Source of the DNA: Streptomyces griseoruber
GTDB lineage: Bacteria; Actinomycetota; Actinomycetes; Streptomycetales; Streptomycetaceae
Direction of reading: 5' to 3'
Length of the DNA: 40,530 bases
NCBI RefSeq assembly: GCF_001514205.1
Contig: NZ_KQ948772.1
Span: 255,288-295,817, forward strand
The notes beneath the pieces were generated by a model, which ran no database searches, was not told the DNA's origin, and was given only the letters and a program-made list of their open reading frames with translations. The position numbers and the translations under genes are program-made. Shown piece by piece: positions 1-7,670 of this stretch (positions are counted from its first letter, which is position 1; every line of letters begins with the position of its first letter).

Positions 1-151
1 CGTCCGACGTACGGGTCGTCGTCATCGACTGCACCGACACCGGGGCCCCGCCCCCGACCGCCACCGGCCCGACCTGGATCCGCCGCGACACACGCCGCGC
101 GGCGACCGGCCGGACCGGTACCTCGGGGACACCGAGAGGGACGGCGGTCAC
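1..151 (-). CDS. ispG: 4-hydroxy-3-methylbut-2-enyl diphosphate synthase, N-terminal fragment (cut by window edge)
   Basis: Reading the minus strand from a GTG at 151 gives 50 open codons that run off the left edge. The segment around residues 24-48 contains RRIQVGPVAVGGGAPVSVQS followed by MTTTRTSD, which is the conserved N-terminal strand of IspG/GcpE. That enzyme is the [4Fe-4S] protein of the MEP pathway that reductively opens methylerythritol cyclodiphosphate to HMBPP. The start follows the hpnH stop by 4 nt, and GGGAG/GAGG lies just upstream, so it is probably translated in the same operon as hpnH. Streptomyces often carry a second ispG elsewhere, so this is likely the hopanoid-linked copy. 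The catalytic cysteines lie outside the window, so integrity cannot be judged. Confidence 0.88.
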   Translation of the reverse strand, partial: MTAVPLGVPEVPVRPVAARRVSRRIQVGPVAVGGGAPVSVQSMTTTRTSD

Positions 152-155
152 GACC

Positions 156-1178
156 TCACTCCCGGTTCCCGGAGACCGTCTCGCGCATCGCGCGCAGCGA
201 CTCCTTGAGCGAGCCCATGGTGGCGAGGACGGCGGTGGGCTCGTAGCCGCAGTGCGCCATGCAGTTGGCGCAGCGCGGATCCTTGCCGCGGCCGTACTTG
301 TCCCAGTCGGTCTTCTCGATCAGCTCGCGGTACGTCGGCACGTACCCGTCGCTCATCAGGTAGCAGGGGCGCTGCCAGCCGAAGAGCGAGTAGTTGGGGA
401 TCGCCCACGCGGTGCACGGGAAGTCGACCTTGCCCTCCAGGAAGTCCAGGAAGAGCGGGGAGTGGTTGAGCCGCCACTTGGTCCGGTTGCCGCCCGCGAA
501 GGCCTTCTTGAACAGCTCGCGGGTCTGCTCCACACCGAGGAAGTGCTCCTGGTCGGGGGCCTTCTCGTAGGCGTAGGCGGGCGAGATCATCATCTCGTCG
601 ACCTTGAGGTCGTCGTTGAGGAAGTTCAGCACCTCGATGATGGTCTGCGGGGTGTCGGTGTTGAAGAAGGTCGAGTTGGTGGTGACCCGGAAGCCGCGCC
701 GCTTGGCCTCCTTGATCGCCTCCACGGCCTCGTCGAACACGCCCTCCTTCGCCACGGACTCGTCGTGCCGCTCCCGCAGCCCGTCGATGTGCACCGCGAA
801 GGCGAAGTACGGAGAGGGCTTGAACTTGTCCATCTTCTTGCGCAGCAGCATGGCGTTGGTGCACAGGAAGACGTACTTCCGCTTCGCCACCAACTGCCGC
901 ACGATCTCGTCGATGTGCGGGTGCATCAGGGGTTCGCCGCCCGCGATGGACACCATCGGCGCACCGGACTCCAGGACCGCTCCGACGGCCTGGGCGACCG
1001 GCATGCGCTGCTTGAGCACCCCCGCCGGGTGCTGGATCTTGCCGCAGCCCTCGCACTTCAGGTTGCAGGCGAAGAGGGGTTCCAGCTCCACGATCAGGGG
1101 GAACTTGTCCCGCTTGCGGAGCTTCTGTTCAGCGAGATATGTAGCGACCTTGATGGACTGGCGCAGCGGCATGGCCAT
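156..1178 (-). CDS. hpnH: Adenosyl-hopene transferase, radical SAM protein HpnH
   Basis: HpnH is a radical SAM enzyme that adds a 5'-deoxyadenosyl radical to hopene to give adenosylhopane, the first step of C35 side-chain synthesis. The motif CNLKCEGC (CxxxCxxC, about residues 38-45) binds the [4Fe-4S] cluster, and MVSIAGGEPLMHPH is the GGEP-type SAM-binding segment. A C-terminal Cys-rich stretch (DPRCANCMAHCG) is typical of the family. I chose ATG at 1178 (protein starts MAMPLRQ, about 340 aa) because GGAGG lies 8 nt upstream. The in-frame GTG at 1187 overlaps that ribosome-binding site and is less likely. The gene follows the hpnG stop by 5 nt and precedes ispG, so it belongs to the hopanoid operon. 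Confidence 0.95.
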   Translation of the reverse strand: MAMPLRQSIKVATYLAEQKLRKRDKFPLIVELEPLFACNLKCEGCGKIQHPAGVLKQRMPVAQAVGAVLESGAPMVSIAGGEPLMHPHIDEIVRQLVAKRKYVFLCTNAMLLRKKMDKFKPSPYFAFAVHIDGLRERHDESVAKEGVFDEAVEAIKEAKRRGFRVTTNSTFFNTDTPQTIIEVLNFLNDDLKVDEMMISPAYAYEKAPDQEHFLGVEQTRELFKKAFAGGNRTKWRLNHSPLFLDFLEGKVDFPCTAWAIPNYSLFGWQRPCYLMSDGYVPTYRELIEKTDWDKYGRGKDPRCANCMAHCGYEPTAVLATMGSLKESLRAMRETVSGNRE

Positions 1179-1183
1179 TCGGC

Positions 1184-1825
1184 TCACCTCCGGGGGAGCA
1201 GCACATTACGGTGCCATTCGAAGAATGCAGGCAGGACGGAACGAAGGACACGGAAAGCCGATATTCCACCGCGCACCGTGCCGATCCGGACGAGTTCATG
1301 TTCTGGAGCGTCCACGACCACCCGGACGGCCGCAACCGGGCGTCCGTCCGCGCGCACGGCGCTCAGGAGCGTGGCCGCCGACTCCATGTCGACGGCGATC
1401 GCGCCGGTCGCCAGCAGATCGGCCCGTTCGTGACCGCGCACGACGTGGTCGGAGCCGGTGAGGGGGCCGGTGTGGACGGTGCGCCCGGGCAGGGTGCGCA
1501 CGAGTTCCTTGACGAGCAGTTCGGTGCCCACACAGGGCACGGTGCCGCGCGGGTCGCGGGTCTCCTCGGCGACGACCAGGTCGCCGGGGTGCATCCCGGG
1601 GGCGAGTCCCGCGCAGAAGCCCGTGGCCAGCACGGCCGCCCCGCCGAGCACCGGGTCGGCGAGGACCCGGGTGACGGAGCGCTCGGCGGCCTTGGGGCCC
1701 ATGCCGGTGCGCAGGACGGTGACGGGCCCGCCGGCCCCGCTGCGGTCGCCCATGCGCAGGGCGAGGTGCTCGATGCCGAGGGCGCAGGCGATCAGCAGCG
1801 GGGCCGGGACGGGCTGCGTGCTCAT
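1184..1825 (-). CDS. hpnG: Hopanoid phosphorylase/nucleosidase HpnG
   Basis: This 213-residue protein belongs to the purine nucleoside phosphorylase/nucleosidase fold. HpnG removes adenine from adenosylhopane, giving ribosylhopane (directly or via the 1-phosphate). Family features visible are the N-terminal ACALGIE strand, the glycine-rich VLRTGMGPKAAERSV segment, the ATGFCAGLAPG loop and the AVDMESAA motif near residue 140, whose Met-Glu normally contacts the ribose. The protein is short for the superfamily but normal for HpnG. Its ATG at 1825 abuts the shc stop codon with no gap, and it ends 5 nt before the hpnH ATG, so all three are co-translated. No signal peptide or membrane segment is apparent. 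Confidence 0.92.
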   Translation of the reverse strand: MSTQPVPAPLLIACALGIEHLALRMGDRSGAGGPVTVLRTGMGPKAAERSVTRVLADPVLGGAAVLATGFCAGLAPGMHPGDLVVAEETRDPRGTVPCVGTELLVKELVRTLPGRTVHTGPLTGSDHVVRGHERADLLATGAIAVDMESAATLLSAVRADGRPVAAVRVVVDAPEHELVRIGTVRGGISAFRVLRSVLPAFFEWHRNVLLPRR

Positions 1826-3895
1826 TCAGCTCCCCTTGACCTCTACGGGAGCGGCCTCTACGGGAGCGGCCTCGGCGGGAGCGGCCTCGGCGGGAGCGGC
1901 CTCGGCGGCGGGCTTCTTGCCGAACGGGTCCCCGTGGACGTACCGGCCGAGTGCGGTCAGCGGGAAGACCTGCCGGTAGAGGTGGTAGTTGATGGAGAAG
2001 TCCCAGGGGAAGCCGGTGCCGGTGAAGTAGGGCTCGTCCCAGGAGCCGTCCTCCCGCTGGGTCCGGACCAGCCAGGCGATGCCCCGCTCGACGGCCCGGG
2101 AGTCCCGCTCCTCCGCCGCCAGCAGGGCCATCAGCGCCCAGGCCGTCTGGGAGGCCGTCGAGGCGCCGCGGCCGCTCCAGCGGGCGGGGTCGTGGTAGGA
2201 GCGCAGGTCCTCACCCCAGCCGCCGTCGTCGTTCTGGACCCGCTCCAGCCAGGCGACCGCCCTGCGGATGGCGGGGTGCCGGGCGGACAGTCCGGCCGCG
2301 GTCAGGGCGGGCACCACCGACCCGGTGCCGTAGACGTAGTTGACGCCCCAGCGGCCGAACCACGAGCCGTCCGGCTCCTGTTCGGCCAGCAGCCAGCGGA
2401 TCCCGCGCCGGGTGCGCGGGTCGTGGGAGAGGCCCTCGACGGCGAGCATCTCCACGACGTGCGCGGTGACATCGGCCGACGGGGGGTCGATGACCTCGCC
2501 GAAGTCGCAGAACGGCAGCCGGTTGGGGAACGGGCTGGTGTTGTCGACGTCGAAGGCGGCCCAGGCCCCGCCCCGGGACTGCATGCCGAGGTTCCAGCGC
2601 ACCCCGCGCCCGATCGCCCGCTCCACCCGCTCGGGGTCGTGATGGCGGACCCGGCGCAGCGCGAGGACGACCTCGGCGGTGTCGTCGATGTCCGGGTAGT
2701 TGTCGTTGTGGAACTCGAACGCCCAGCCGCCGGGCGGGAGGTGGGGGCGGCGCTCGGACCAGTCGCCGGGCCGCACGATCTGCTCGCCGAGCATCCAGTC
2801 GGCGGCCTTGACGAGTTGGGGGTGGTCGGCGGGCAGACCGGCGTCGGCGAGCGCGATGGTGGCGAGGCAGGTGTCCCACACCGGGGACTGGCAGGCCTCG
2901 ATCATCCGGGAGCCGTCCTCGCGCCACACGGCGTAACGATCAAGCGACTTCAGGCCCTCGCGCATCACGGGGTGTTCGAGGTCGTAGCCGAGCAGATGCA
3001 GGGCGATCACCGAGTACACGGCCGGGGGCTGGATGCCGCCCCAGCAGCCGTCGTTCTCCTGCCGCTCGATGATCCAGCGGGCGGCGGAGTTCATGGCGGC
3101 CCTGCGCAGCCGGCGCACCGCGACCGTGCGGTAGCCGCGGACGACCTTGTCGAGCCGCTGGAAGAGACCGTCCCAGGTGTGCACGGGCGCCAGCGGCTGC
3201 GGCGGGTTGGGACGGTCGGGGTCGGTGTGCAGCTCGTCGAGCGGGAACGGCGCCGGGCGCACCGGGCGCTTCGCCGAGACGACGGTGAGCGGGACGATGG
3301 TCTGCCGGGCCCAGCAGCCGAAGTGGTAGATGCTGAGCGGGAACCACTTCGGGAAGTACAGCAGCTCCGGCGGGAGTTCGGGCAGGTCCTCCCACTTCCA
3401 CCAGCCGAACAGGGCCAGCCAGATCCGGGTGAAGACCCGGGCGGCGGCGATGCCTCCCTGGGCGCGGACCCACTCCGAGGCCTTCGCCATGTGGGGGGCG
3501 TCGGGGGCGTCACCGGCCAGTCGCAGGGCGACGTACGCCTCGACGGTGGCGGAGAGTTCGGGCGGGCCGCCGTAGAAGGTGGCCCAGGTGCCGTCCTCGC
3601 GCTGCCGGCCGCGGACGAAGCGGGCGGCGGCCTGGGTGGTGGCCTCGTCGCGGATGCCCAGGAACTGACGGAGGAGGAGGTCCTCGGCGTCCATGGTGAC
3701 GTTGGTCTCGAGGTCGCCCTTCCACCAGCCCTCGGGGTCCTGGCGGGCGAGCAGGAAGTCGGTGGCGCGCCGGGTGGCGCGTGCGGCGGCTTCTTGTACC
3801 CCGGCCGCCACGGGGATGGTGATGTCGGTGTCGCTGGCCGCGGCCGCCCGGGGCGGCAGGGCCGCCCCGGCGCTTCCGTCGGTCGTCGCTGTCAT
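1826..3895 (-). CDS. shc: Squalene-hopene cyclase
   Basis: Cyclises squalene to hopene (and hopanol) at the membrane; this is the committed cyclase of hopanoid synthesis. The 689 residues carry the protonating DxDD motif as DIDD at about residues 402-405, a second Asp-rich DVDNTSP segment, and several QW repeats (for example GCWGG, GSWFGRW, GGWGEDL, GSWDEPYF). The membrane-facing segment FGWWKWEDLPELPPE is also typical. Start is ATG at 3895 after GAAGGGGAAG. A gap of about 118 nt separates it from the polyprenyl synthase gene, the only sizeable gap in the operon. It holds a small ACTAT-N7-ATAGT inverted repeat (3995-4011) but no clear promoter. The last 30 residues form an Ala/Glu/Pro pentapeptide repeat that looks dispensable for catalysis. 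Confidence 0.97.
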   Translation of the reverse strand: MTATTDGSAGAALPPRAAAASDTDITIPVAAGVQEAAARATRRATDFLLARQDPEGWWKGDLETNVTMDAEDLLLRQFLGIRDEATTQAAARFVRGRQREDGTWATFYGGPPELSATVEAYVALRLAGDAPDAPHMAKASEWVRAQGGIAAARVFTRIWLALFGWWKWEDLPELPPELLYFPKWFPLSIYHFGCWARQTIVPLTVVSAKRPVRPAPFPLDELHTDPDRPNPPQPLAPVHTWDGLFQRLDKVVRGYRTVAVRRLRRAAMNSAARWIIERQENDGCWGGIQPPAVYSVIALHLLGYDLEHPVMREGLKSLDRYAVWREDGSRMIEACQSPVWDTCLATIALADAGLPADHPQLVKAADWMLGEQIVRPGDWSERRPHLPPGGWAFEFHNDNYPDIDDTAEVVLALRRVRHHDPERVERAIGRGVRWNLGMQSRGGAWAAFDVDNTSPFPNRLPFCDFGEVIDPPSADVTAHVVEMLAVEGLSHDPRTRRGIRWLLAEQEPDGSWFGRWGVNYVYGTGSVVPALTAAGLSARHPAIRRAVAWLERVQNDDGGWGEDLRSYHDPARWSGRGASTASQTAWALMALLAAEERDSRAVERGIAWLVRTQREDGSWDEPYFTGTGFPWDFSINYHLYRQVFPLTALGRYVHGDPFGKKPAAEAAPAEAAPAEAAPVEAAPVEVKGS
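1841..1900 (-). repeat. Four tandem 15-bp units in the 3' end of shc
   Basis: Four 15-bp units follow each other on the plus strand. Two are CTCTACGGGAGCGGC and two are CTCGGCGGGAGCGGC, with a partial fifth after them. In the shc reading frame each unit encodes one pentapeptide, AEAAP or VEAAP. The length is a multiple of three, so copy-number changes would keep the frame and only lengthen the C-terminal tail of the cyclase. This makes the stretch a likely strain-variable locus. Confidence 0.9.
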
Positions 3896-4013
3896 GGCTT
3901 CCCCTTCGTGCAGTCGTGCGAGTCGTGCTGCTGTGGGAACGCCGTCGGCCGGTACGCATCTCGCCTCGCTGCACCGGCCGGCGACTACGCGAGGACTATT
4001 CGACCGATAGTGA

Positions 4014-5153
4014 TCATCTCTTTCGTACGACGACGAAGTCGGCGAGCGCCGTGAACCGGTCCCGCACCTGCTCCGGCATGTCCACGGCGTTCAGGGCCTC
4101 GATGGCGACGGTGTGCTGACGACGGGCCTCCTCGGCGGTCCAGTCCCGGCCGCCGGCCTCCTCGATGAGCGCGGCGCGGGCCGCGAACTCCTCCTCGGAG
4201 AAGGTCGCGAAGTCACTGCTCTTGGCGTCGGCGGCGAGGATCTCGCCGAGCCGCTCGGAGGCGGGGCCGCCCGCCGCGAGCGCCGCCACGACCGGCAGGG
4301 ACTTCTTGCGCTGACGCAGGTCGCTCCAGGTCTGCTTGCCGGTGGAGACCGGGTCGCCCCAGATGCCGAGGAGGTCGTCGACGGCCTGGAAGGCCAGGCC
4401 GAGGTGGTAGCCGTACTTCTCCAGGCGGTCGGCGCTGCGCTCGTCCGCGCCGCCGAGCACGGCGCCGATGGAGCTGGCGCAGGCCAGCAGGGCGCCGGTC
4501 TTGTTGCCCTCCATCTCCAGGCACTCCTCGACGCTGACGCGGTCGCGGTGCTCGTAGGAGATGTCCTGGGCCTGGCCGTCGATCAGGGCGCGGGTGGCGG
4601 TGGTCAGCCGGCGGGTGGCGCGGCCGGCCTCCACGGTGCCGAGTTCGAGGAGGATCTCGTTGGCGAGGGCGAACAGGGCGTCGCCGACCAGGATCGCCTG
4701 GGCCGGGCCGTGCACCTTCCAGACGGTGTCGCGGTGACGGCGCTGCTCGTCGCCGTCCATCAGGTCGTCGTGCAGGAGCGAGAAGTTGTGGACCAGCTCC
4801 ACCGCGACCGCGCCGGGCACCCCGGTCTCGGGGGCGGCGCCGGTCACCTCGGCGGAGAGCACCGCGAGGGCGGGCCGGACCGCCTTGCCGCCGTCGCCGT
4901 CGGTCGGGTTGCCCTGGGCGTCGATCCAGCCGAAGTGGTAGGCGGCGACCGTGTCCATGGGCGGCGCCAGCCGGTCGACGGCCGCCCGGAGCACCGGAGT
5001 GGCCAGGGTGCGGCCGCGCTCCAGGAGCGCGGTCACGTCCACCGCGGTCCTGCGAGCGGCCGGCGAGGCCGGGGGCACAGTGGGCACAGTTTCTCCTCTT
5101 GTTGCGGTACCGGAGGGGGTGCGGGGGTGTGCCGAGCCGTGCTGATCGAGCAT
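4014..5153 (-). CDS. Polyprenyl (farnesyl-type) diphosphate synthase of the hopanoid operon
   Basis: Class I trans-prenyltransferase, expected to condense IPP with DMAPP/GPP to supply farnesyl diphosphate for squalene. The first Asp-rich motif is LLHDDLMDGDEQRRH (DDxxD followed by the usual RR-like pair). The second is AFQAVDDLLGIWGDP, with DDLLG in place of DDxxD, a variant common in actinobacterial enzymes. The ATG at 5153 shares one base with the hpnE stop (TGATG) and has GAGGAGG 7 nt upstream, giving about 379 aa. An alternative GTG at 5087 (starting VPTVPPAS) also has a good site, AGAGGAG, 5 nt upstream and would drop a poorly ordered 22-residue extension. Chain length (FPP or GGPP) cannot be read from sequence alone, but the operon context favours FPP. 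Confidence 0.9.
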   Translation of the reverse strand: MLDQHGSAHPRTPSGTATRGETVPTVPPASPAARRTAVDVTALLERGRTLATPVLRAAVDRLAPPMDTVAAYHFGWIDAQGNPTDGDGGKAVRPALAVLSAEVTGAAPETGVPGAVAVELVHNFSLLHDDLMDGDEQRRHRDTVWKVHGPAQAILVGDALFALANEILLELGTVEAGRATRRLTTATRALIDGQAQDISYEHRDRVSVEECLEMEGNKTGALLACASSIGAVLGGADERSADRLEKYGYHLGLAFQAVDDLLGIWGDPVSTGKQTWSDLRQRKKSLPVVAALAAGGPASERLGEILAADAKSSDFATFSEEEFAARAALIEEAGGRDWTAEEARRQHTVAIEALNAVDMPEQVRDRFTALADFVVVRKR

Positions 5154-6553
5154 CAGGCCGCCTCCTCGAACGCGAAGAGCCGGTGGGGTCGGGGCCGGCC
5201 GAGGGCGCCGAGCGCGGCGTCCGCCGCGTTCACGCCGCTGCGGACCGCACTCTCCATGGTCGCGGGCCACCCTGTGGCGGTCCACGCTCCGGCCAGGTAC
5301 AGGCCGGGGGCTTCGGTGCGGGCGCCGGGACGCAGCCGCCCGACGCCGGGAGCGGGAGCGAACGTCGCGTGGCGCTCCCGGGTGACGAAGAAGTCCCTCA
5401 CCTCGGCGCCGCGCGCGCGGGGCAGCAGCCGTTCGAGCTCGGGGAGGTAGCGCGCGCGCAGATCGGCGACCGGGGTGTCGATCTCGTCCTGGGCGGTGGA
5501 CTGGGACAGCGCGAGGTACTGGCCTTCGCGCAGGCCGGAGGCGTCGGTGCGGTCGAACACCCACTGCACGGGTGTGCCCAGCGCGGCGAGGAAGGGGGCG
5601 TCGAGCACCTTGCGGTCGTAGACGACATGGACGTTGAGGATGGGCGCGGTGCCGATCTCCAGCAGCCGTTCGGGGGCGTCGAGTGCCCCGGCCGGCAGCA
5701 GGCCGTGGGTCTCGCCCTGCGGTACGGCGAGGACGACGGCGTCCGCGGTGAGCGTCTCGCCGGGAACCCGGACGCTCCAGCGCCCGTCCGTCCCGGGGGA
5801 GACGGAGGTGACGCGGGTACGGACCTCGGTGCGCACGCCCGCGGAGTCGAGCGCCTTGCGGGCCAGCCGGTCGTGGAGTTCACCGAGGGGGACATGGGCC
5901 CAGCCGATGTCGGCGGCGCCCGGGTCGGACAGCAGGCCGGTCTTGAACACCATCGCGGCGAGCCCCAGCGAGGCCTCGCCCGCGACCGCGTTGAGGGTGG
6001 CGACCCCGACCAGGTCCCACAGGGCCTCGACGGCGCGGGCCGACTGGCCGTGTGCGGTCAGCCAGCTCCCGAAGTCCTGGGTGTCCAGCGCCGGGTCGGC
6101 GAGGTCGAGCCCCTTGAGCGCGAGCGCGGCCCGGCCCACCCTGGCCCGTTCGGCGAGGGAGAGATGCGGGTAGGCGGCGAGGCTGCGCCCGAGGTGCAGG
6201 GGCACCGGCAGGGCGTCGCGCCGCAGCCTGCCGAGCCGCCGCCCCTCGGGCCGTGCGACATCGACAACGGGCACGTCGAGACGATTTTGCAGAGGCGCCA
6301 GGGCGGCGCCCTCGATGCGGTCGAGGAACCAGCGGTAGGCGGTGCAGCACCGCAGATAGACATGCTGGCCGTTGTCGACGGTGAGGTCGCCGCGCCGGAA
6401 GGAGAAGGCCAGACCGCCCAGGCGGGGCCGGCCCTCCAGCAGGGTGACGCGCACGCCCGCGTCGGCGAGCGCGAGCGCGGCGGTGAGGCCGGCGAGCCCG
6501 CCGCCGACGACGACCGTGTGCCGTCCGCCGGCGCCCTGCCGTTCGTCACTCAT
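5153..6553 (-). CDS. hpnE: Hydroxysqualene dehydroxylase HpnE (FAD amine-oxidase family)
   Basis: Flavoprotein that reductively removes the hydroxyl group of hydroxysqualene to give squalene, the last of the three HpnCDE steps. The N-terminus has the FAD-binding dinucleotide fold VVVGGGLAGLTAALALADAG followed by a terminal acid (LLE), then RPRLGGLAFSF. The C-terminus has the flavin-contacting GLYLAGAWTATGWPATMESA. The ATG at 6553 (protein MSDERQG, 466 aa) has GGAGGG 6 nt upstream. The frame stays open a further 116 codons upstream, but that stretch reads through the end of hpnD and its Arg/Pro/Cys-rich translation is not protein-like. The stop shares one base with the next gene's ATG. It can be annotated as phytoene or squalene desaturase by similarity. 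Confidence 0.93.
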   Translation of the reverse strand: MSDERQGAGGRHTVVVGGGLAGLTAALALADAGVRVTLLEGRPRLGGLAFSFRRGDLTVDNGQHVYLRCCTAYRWFLDRIEGAALAPLQNRLDVPVVDVARPEGRRLGRLRRDALPVPLHLGRSLAAYPHLSLAERARVGRAALALKGLDLADPALDTQDFGSWLTAHGQSARAVEALWDLVGVATLNAVAGEASLGLAAMVFKTGLLSDPGAADIGWAHVPLGELHDRLARKALDSAGVRTEVRTRVTSVSPGTDGRWSVRVPGETLTADAVVLAVPQGETHGLLPAGALDAPERLLEIGTAPILNVHVVYDRKVLDAPFLAALGTPVQWVFDRTDASGLREGQYLALSQSTAQDEIDTPVADLRARYLPELERLLPRARGAEVRDFFVTRERHATFAPAPGVGRLRPGARTEAPGLYLAGAWTATGWPATMESAVRSGVNAADAALGALGRPRPHRLFAFEEAA

Positions 6554-6720
6554 CGTGCACCCTCCCCTGCCGCCCTGCCGTGGTAGGTGAACTGTGCACG
6601 GCGGGCGGTCGCACTCAGGGACGCCGCGCCGCAGCGGAGGGTTGCGTGCCGCTTTCCGTCGGTTCCTGGGGTTTCTCCGGCGGCAGCACCCTGACCCGCG
6701 GTGTCGCCCACGGCGCCCAT
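6550..6720 (-). CDS. Possible 56-residue ORF between hpnD and hpnE
   Basis: A 57-codon ORF fills the hpnD-hpnE gap exactly. Its ATG shares one base with the hpnD stop (TGATG at 6722-6718), AGGAGG lies 8 nt upstream, and its TGA overlaps the hpnE ATG (ATGA). The protein (starts MGAVGDTAGQGAAAGE, ends RAAGEGAR) is rich in Ala, Gly, Arg and Thr, with no membrane segment or motif I recognise. About 70% of third codon positions are G or C, lower than in neighbouring genes, which weakens the coding case. It could instead be a coupling leader that carries ribosomes from hpnD to hpnE. I recall a small ORF of unknown function at the corresponding place in S. coelicolor, but this needs checking. Confidence 0.45.
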   Translation of the reverse strand: MGAVGDTAGQGAAAGETPGTDGKRHATLRCGAASLSATARRAQFTYHGRAAGEGAR

Positions 6721-7670
6721 CAGGCATGCCTCCTGACGGTCTGCCGTGAGACGTGCCGGGCGTCCAGTCCCGACAGTCCGCGCACGGCGACATAGGCCTT
6801 CTCCCGGCCGGGCAACGAGACCCGGCCGCGCAGCACGGCGACGGGGTCGCGTTCGATGCGGTCGAGGAGGCGCCGGTAGATGCCGGCCATGGCGGCGACA
6901 CAGGCGCCGCTGCGCCGGTCGAGCAGGGGCAGCAGCCGGTAGCCCTCGGCGAACAGGGCGCGGGCCCGGCGCACCTCGAAGTGCACGAGTCCCGCGAAGT
7001 CGGAGCCCTCCGGCGGGACCGGCCCGTCGAACCCGGCCGAGCAGCCGAACTTGGCGAGGTCGTCGGCGGGCAGATAGGTCCGGCCGCCCGCCGCGTCCTC
7101 GCGGACGTCCCGCAGGATGTTCGTCAGCTGGAGCGCCAGCCCGAGCGTGTCGGCGTACTCCGGCGCGCGCTCGGCGCCGCGCGCCCGCGGTTCCGTACCG
7201 AACACACCGAGCGAGAGACGTCCGATGGCACCCGCCACACAGCGGCAGTACGCCTTCAGGTCGTCCCAGGTCTCGTAGGTCTCGCCGCGTACGTCCATCA
7301 GGACGCCGTCGATCAGTTCGTCCAGGCCGCCCAGCGGGACCGGGAAGACGCGCGCGGTGTGGGCGAGGGCGACCGCGACGGGGTCGGTGTCGTCCTCGTC
7401 GACCTCGCCGTCGCGGACCCGGGCGAGCAGTGCCCGGGTGTCCTCGAGGCGGGCGGTCTTGACCTTGTCCTCCAGCGCGCCGTCGCCGATGTCGTCGACG
7501 CGGCGCGAGAACGCGTACAGCGCCGACATCGCGCGGCGTTTCGGTGTGGGCAGCAGCCGGATCCCGTAGGCGAAGTTACGGGCCTGCTGTCCGGTGACGG
7601 CCTCGCAGTAGCTGTACGCGGCGAGTACCGGTGCGGACACGTGCGGTGACGACTCCACGGTCCGGATCAC
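6720..7670 (-). CDS. hpnD: Presqualene diphosphate synthase HpnD
   Basis: Head-to-head condensation of two farnesyl diphosphates to presqualene diphosphate. The 316-residue protein is a squalene/phytoene-synthase-fold enzyme. Its first Asp-rich motif is FSRRVDDIGDG (DDIGD at about 59-63) and the second is LTNILRDVREDAAGGRTYLP (about 182-201), both binding Mg2+-diphosphate. The start is GTG at 7670, overlapping the hpnC stop as GTGA. The next ORF follows by a TGATG overlap. The sequence GQQARNFAYGIRLLP is characteristic of HpnD rather than HpnC. General annotation would be phytoene synthase; the operon context and the paired HpnC make HpnD the better call. Confidence 0.94.
   Translation of the reverse strand: MIRTVESSPHVSAPVLAAYSYCEAVTGQQARNFAYGIRLLPTPKRRAMSALYAFSRRVDDIGDGALEDKVKTARLEDTRALLARVRDGEVDEDDTDPVAVALAHTARVFPVPLGGLDELIDGVLMDVRGETYETWDDLKAYCRCVAGAIGRLSLGVFGTEPRARGAERAPEYADTLGLALQLTNILRDVREDAAGGRTYLPADDLAKFGCSAGFDGPVPPEGSDFAGLVHFEVRRARALFAEGYRLLPLLDRRSGACVAAMAGIYRRLLDRIERDPVAVLRGRVSLPGREKAYVAVRGLSGLDARHVSRQTVRRHA

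Noticed and set aside
1211..4054. A 947-codon plus-strand open frame opposite hpnG and shc
   Set aside because: It is antisense to two clearly assigned genes, its translation is Gly/Val/Arg-rich without domains, and long antisense frames are expected at this GC content.
5099..6586. Long plus-strand open frames opposite hpnE and the polyprenyl synthase (also 4113-5450 and 7631-9868)
   Set aside because: They mirror the codon structure of the real minus-strand genes and give low-complexity products with no recognised motif.
6554..6901. N-terminal extension of HpnE by up to 116 residues
   Set aside because: The extension is Arg/Pro/Cys-rich, overlaps hpnD, and a good ribosome site precedes the internal ATG where the FAD-binding fold starts.
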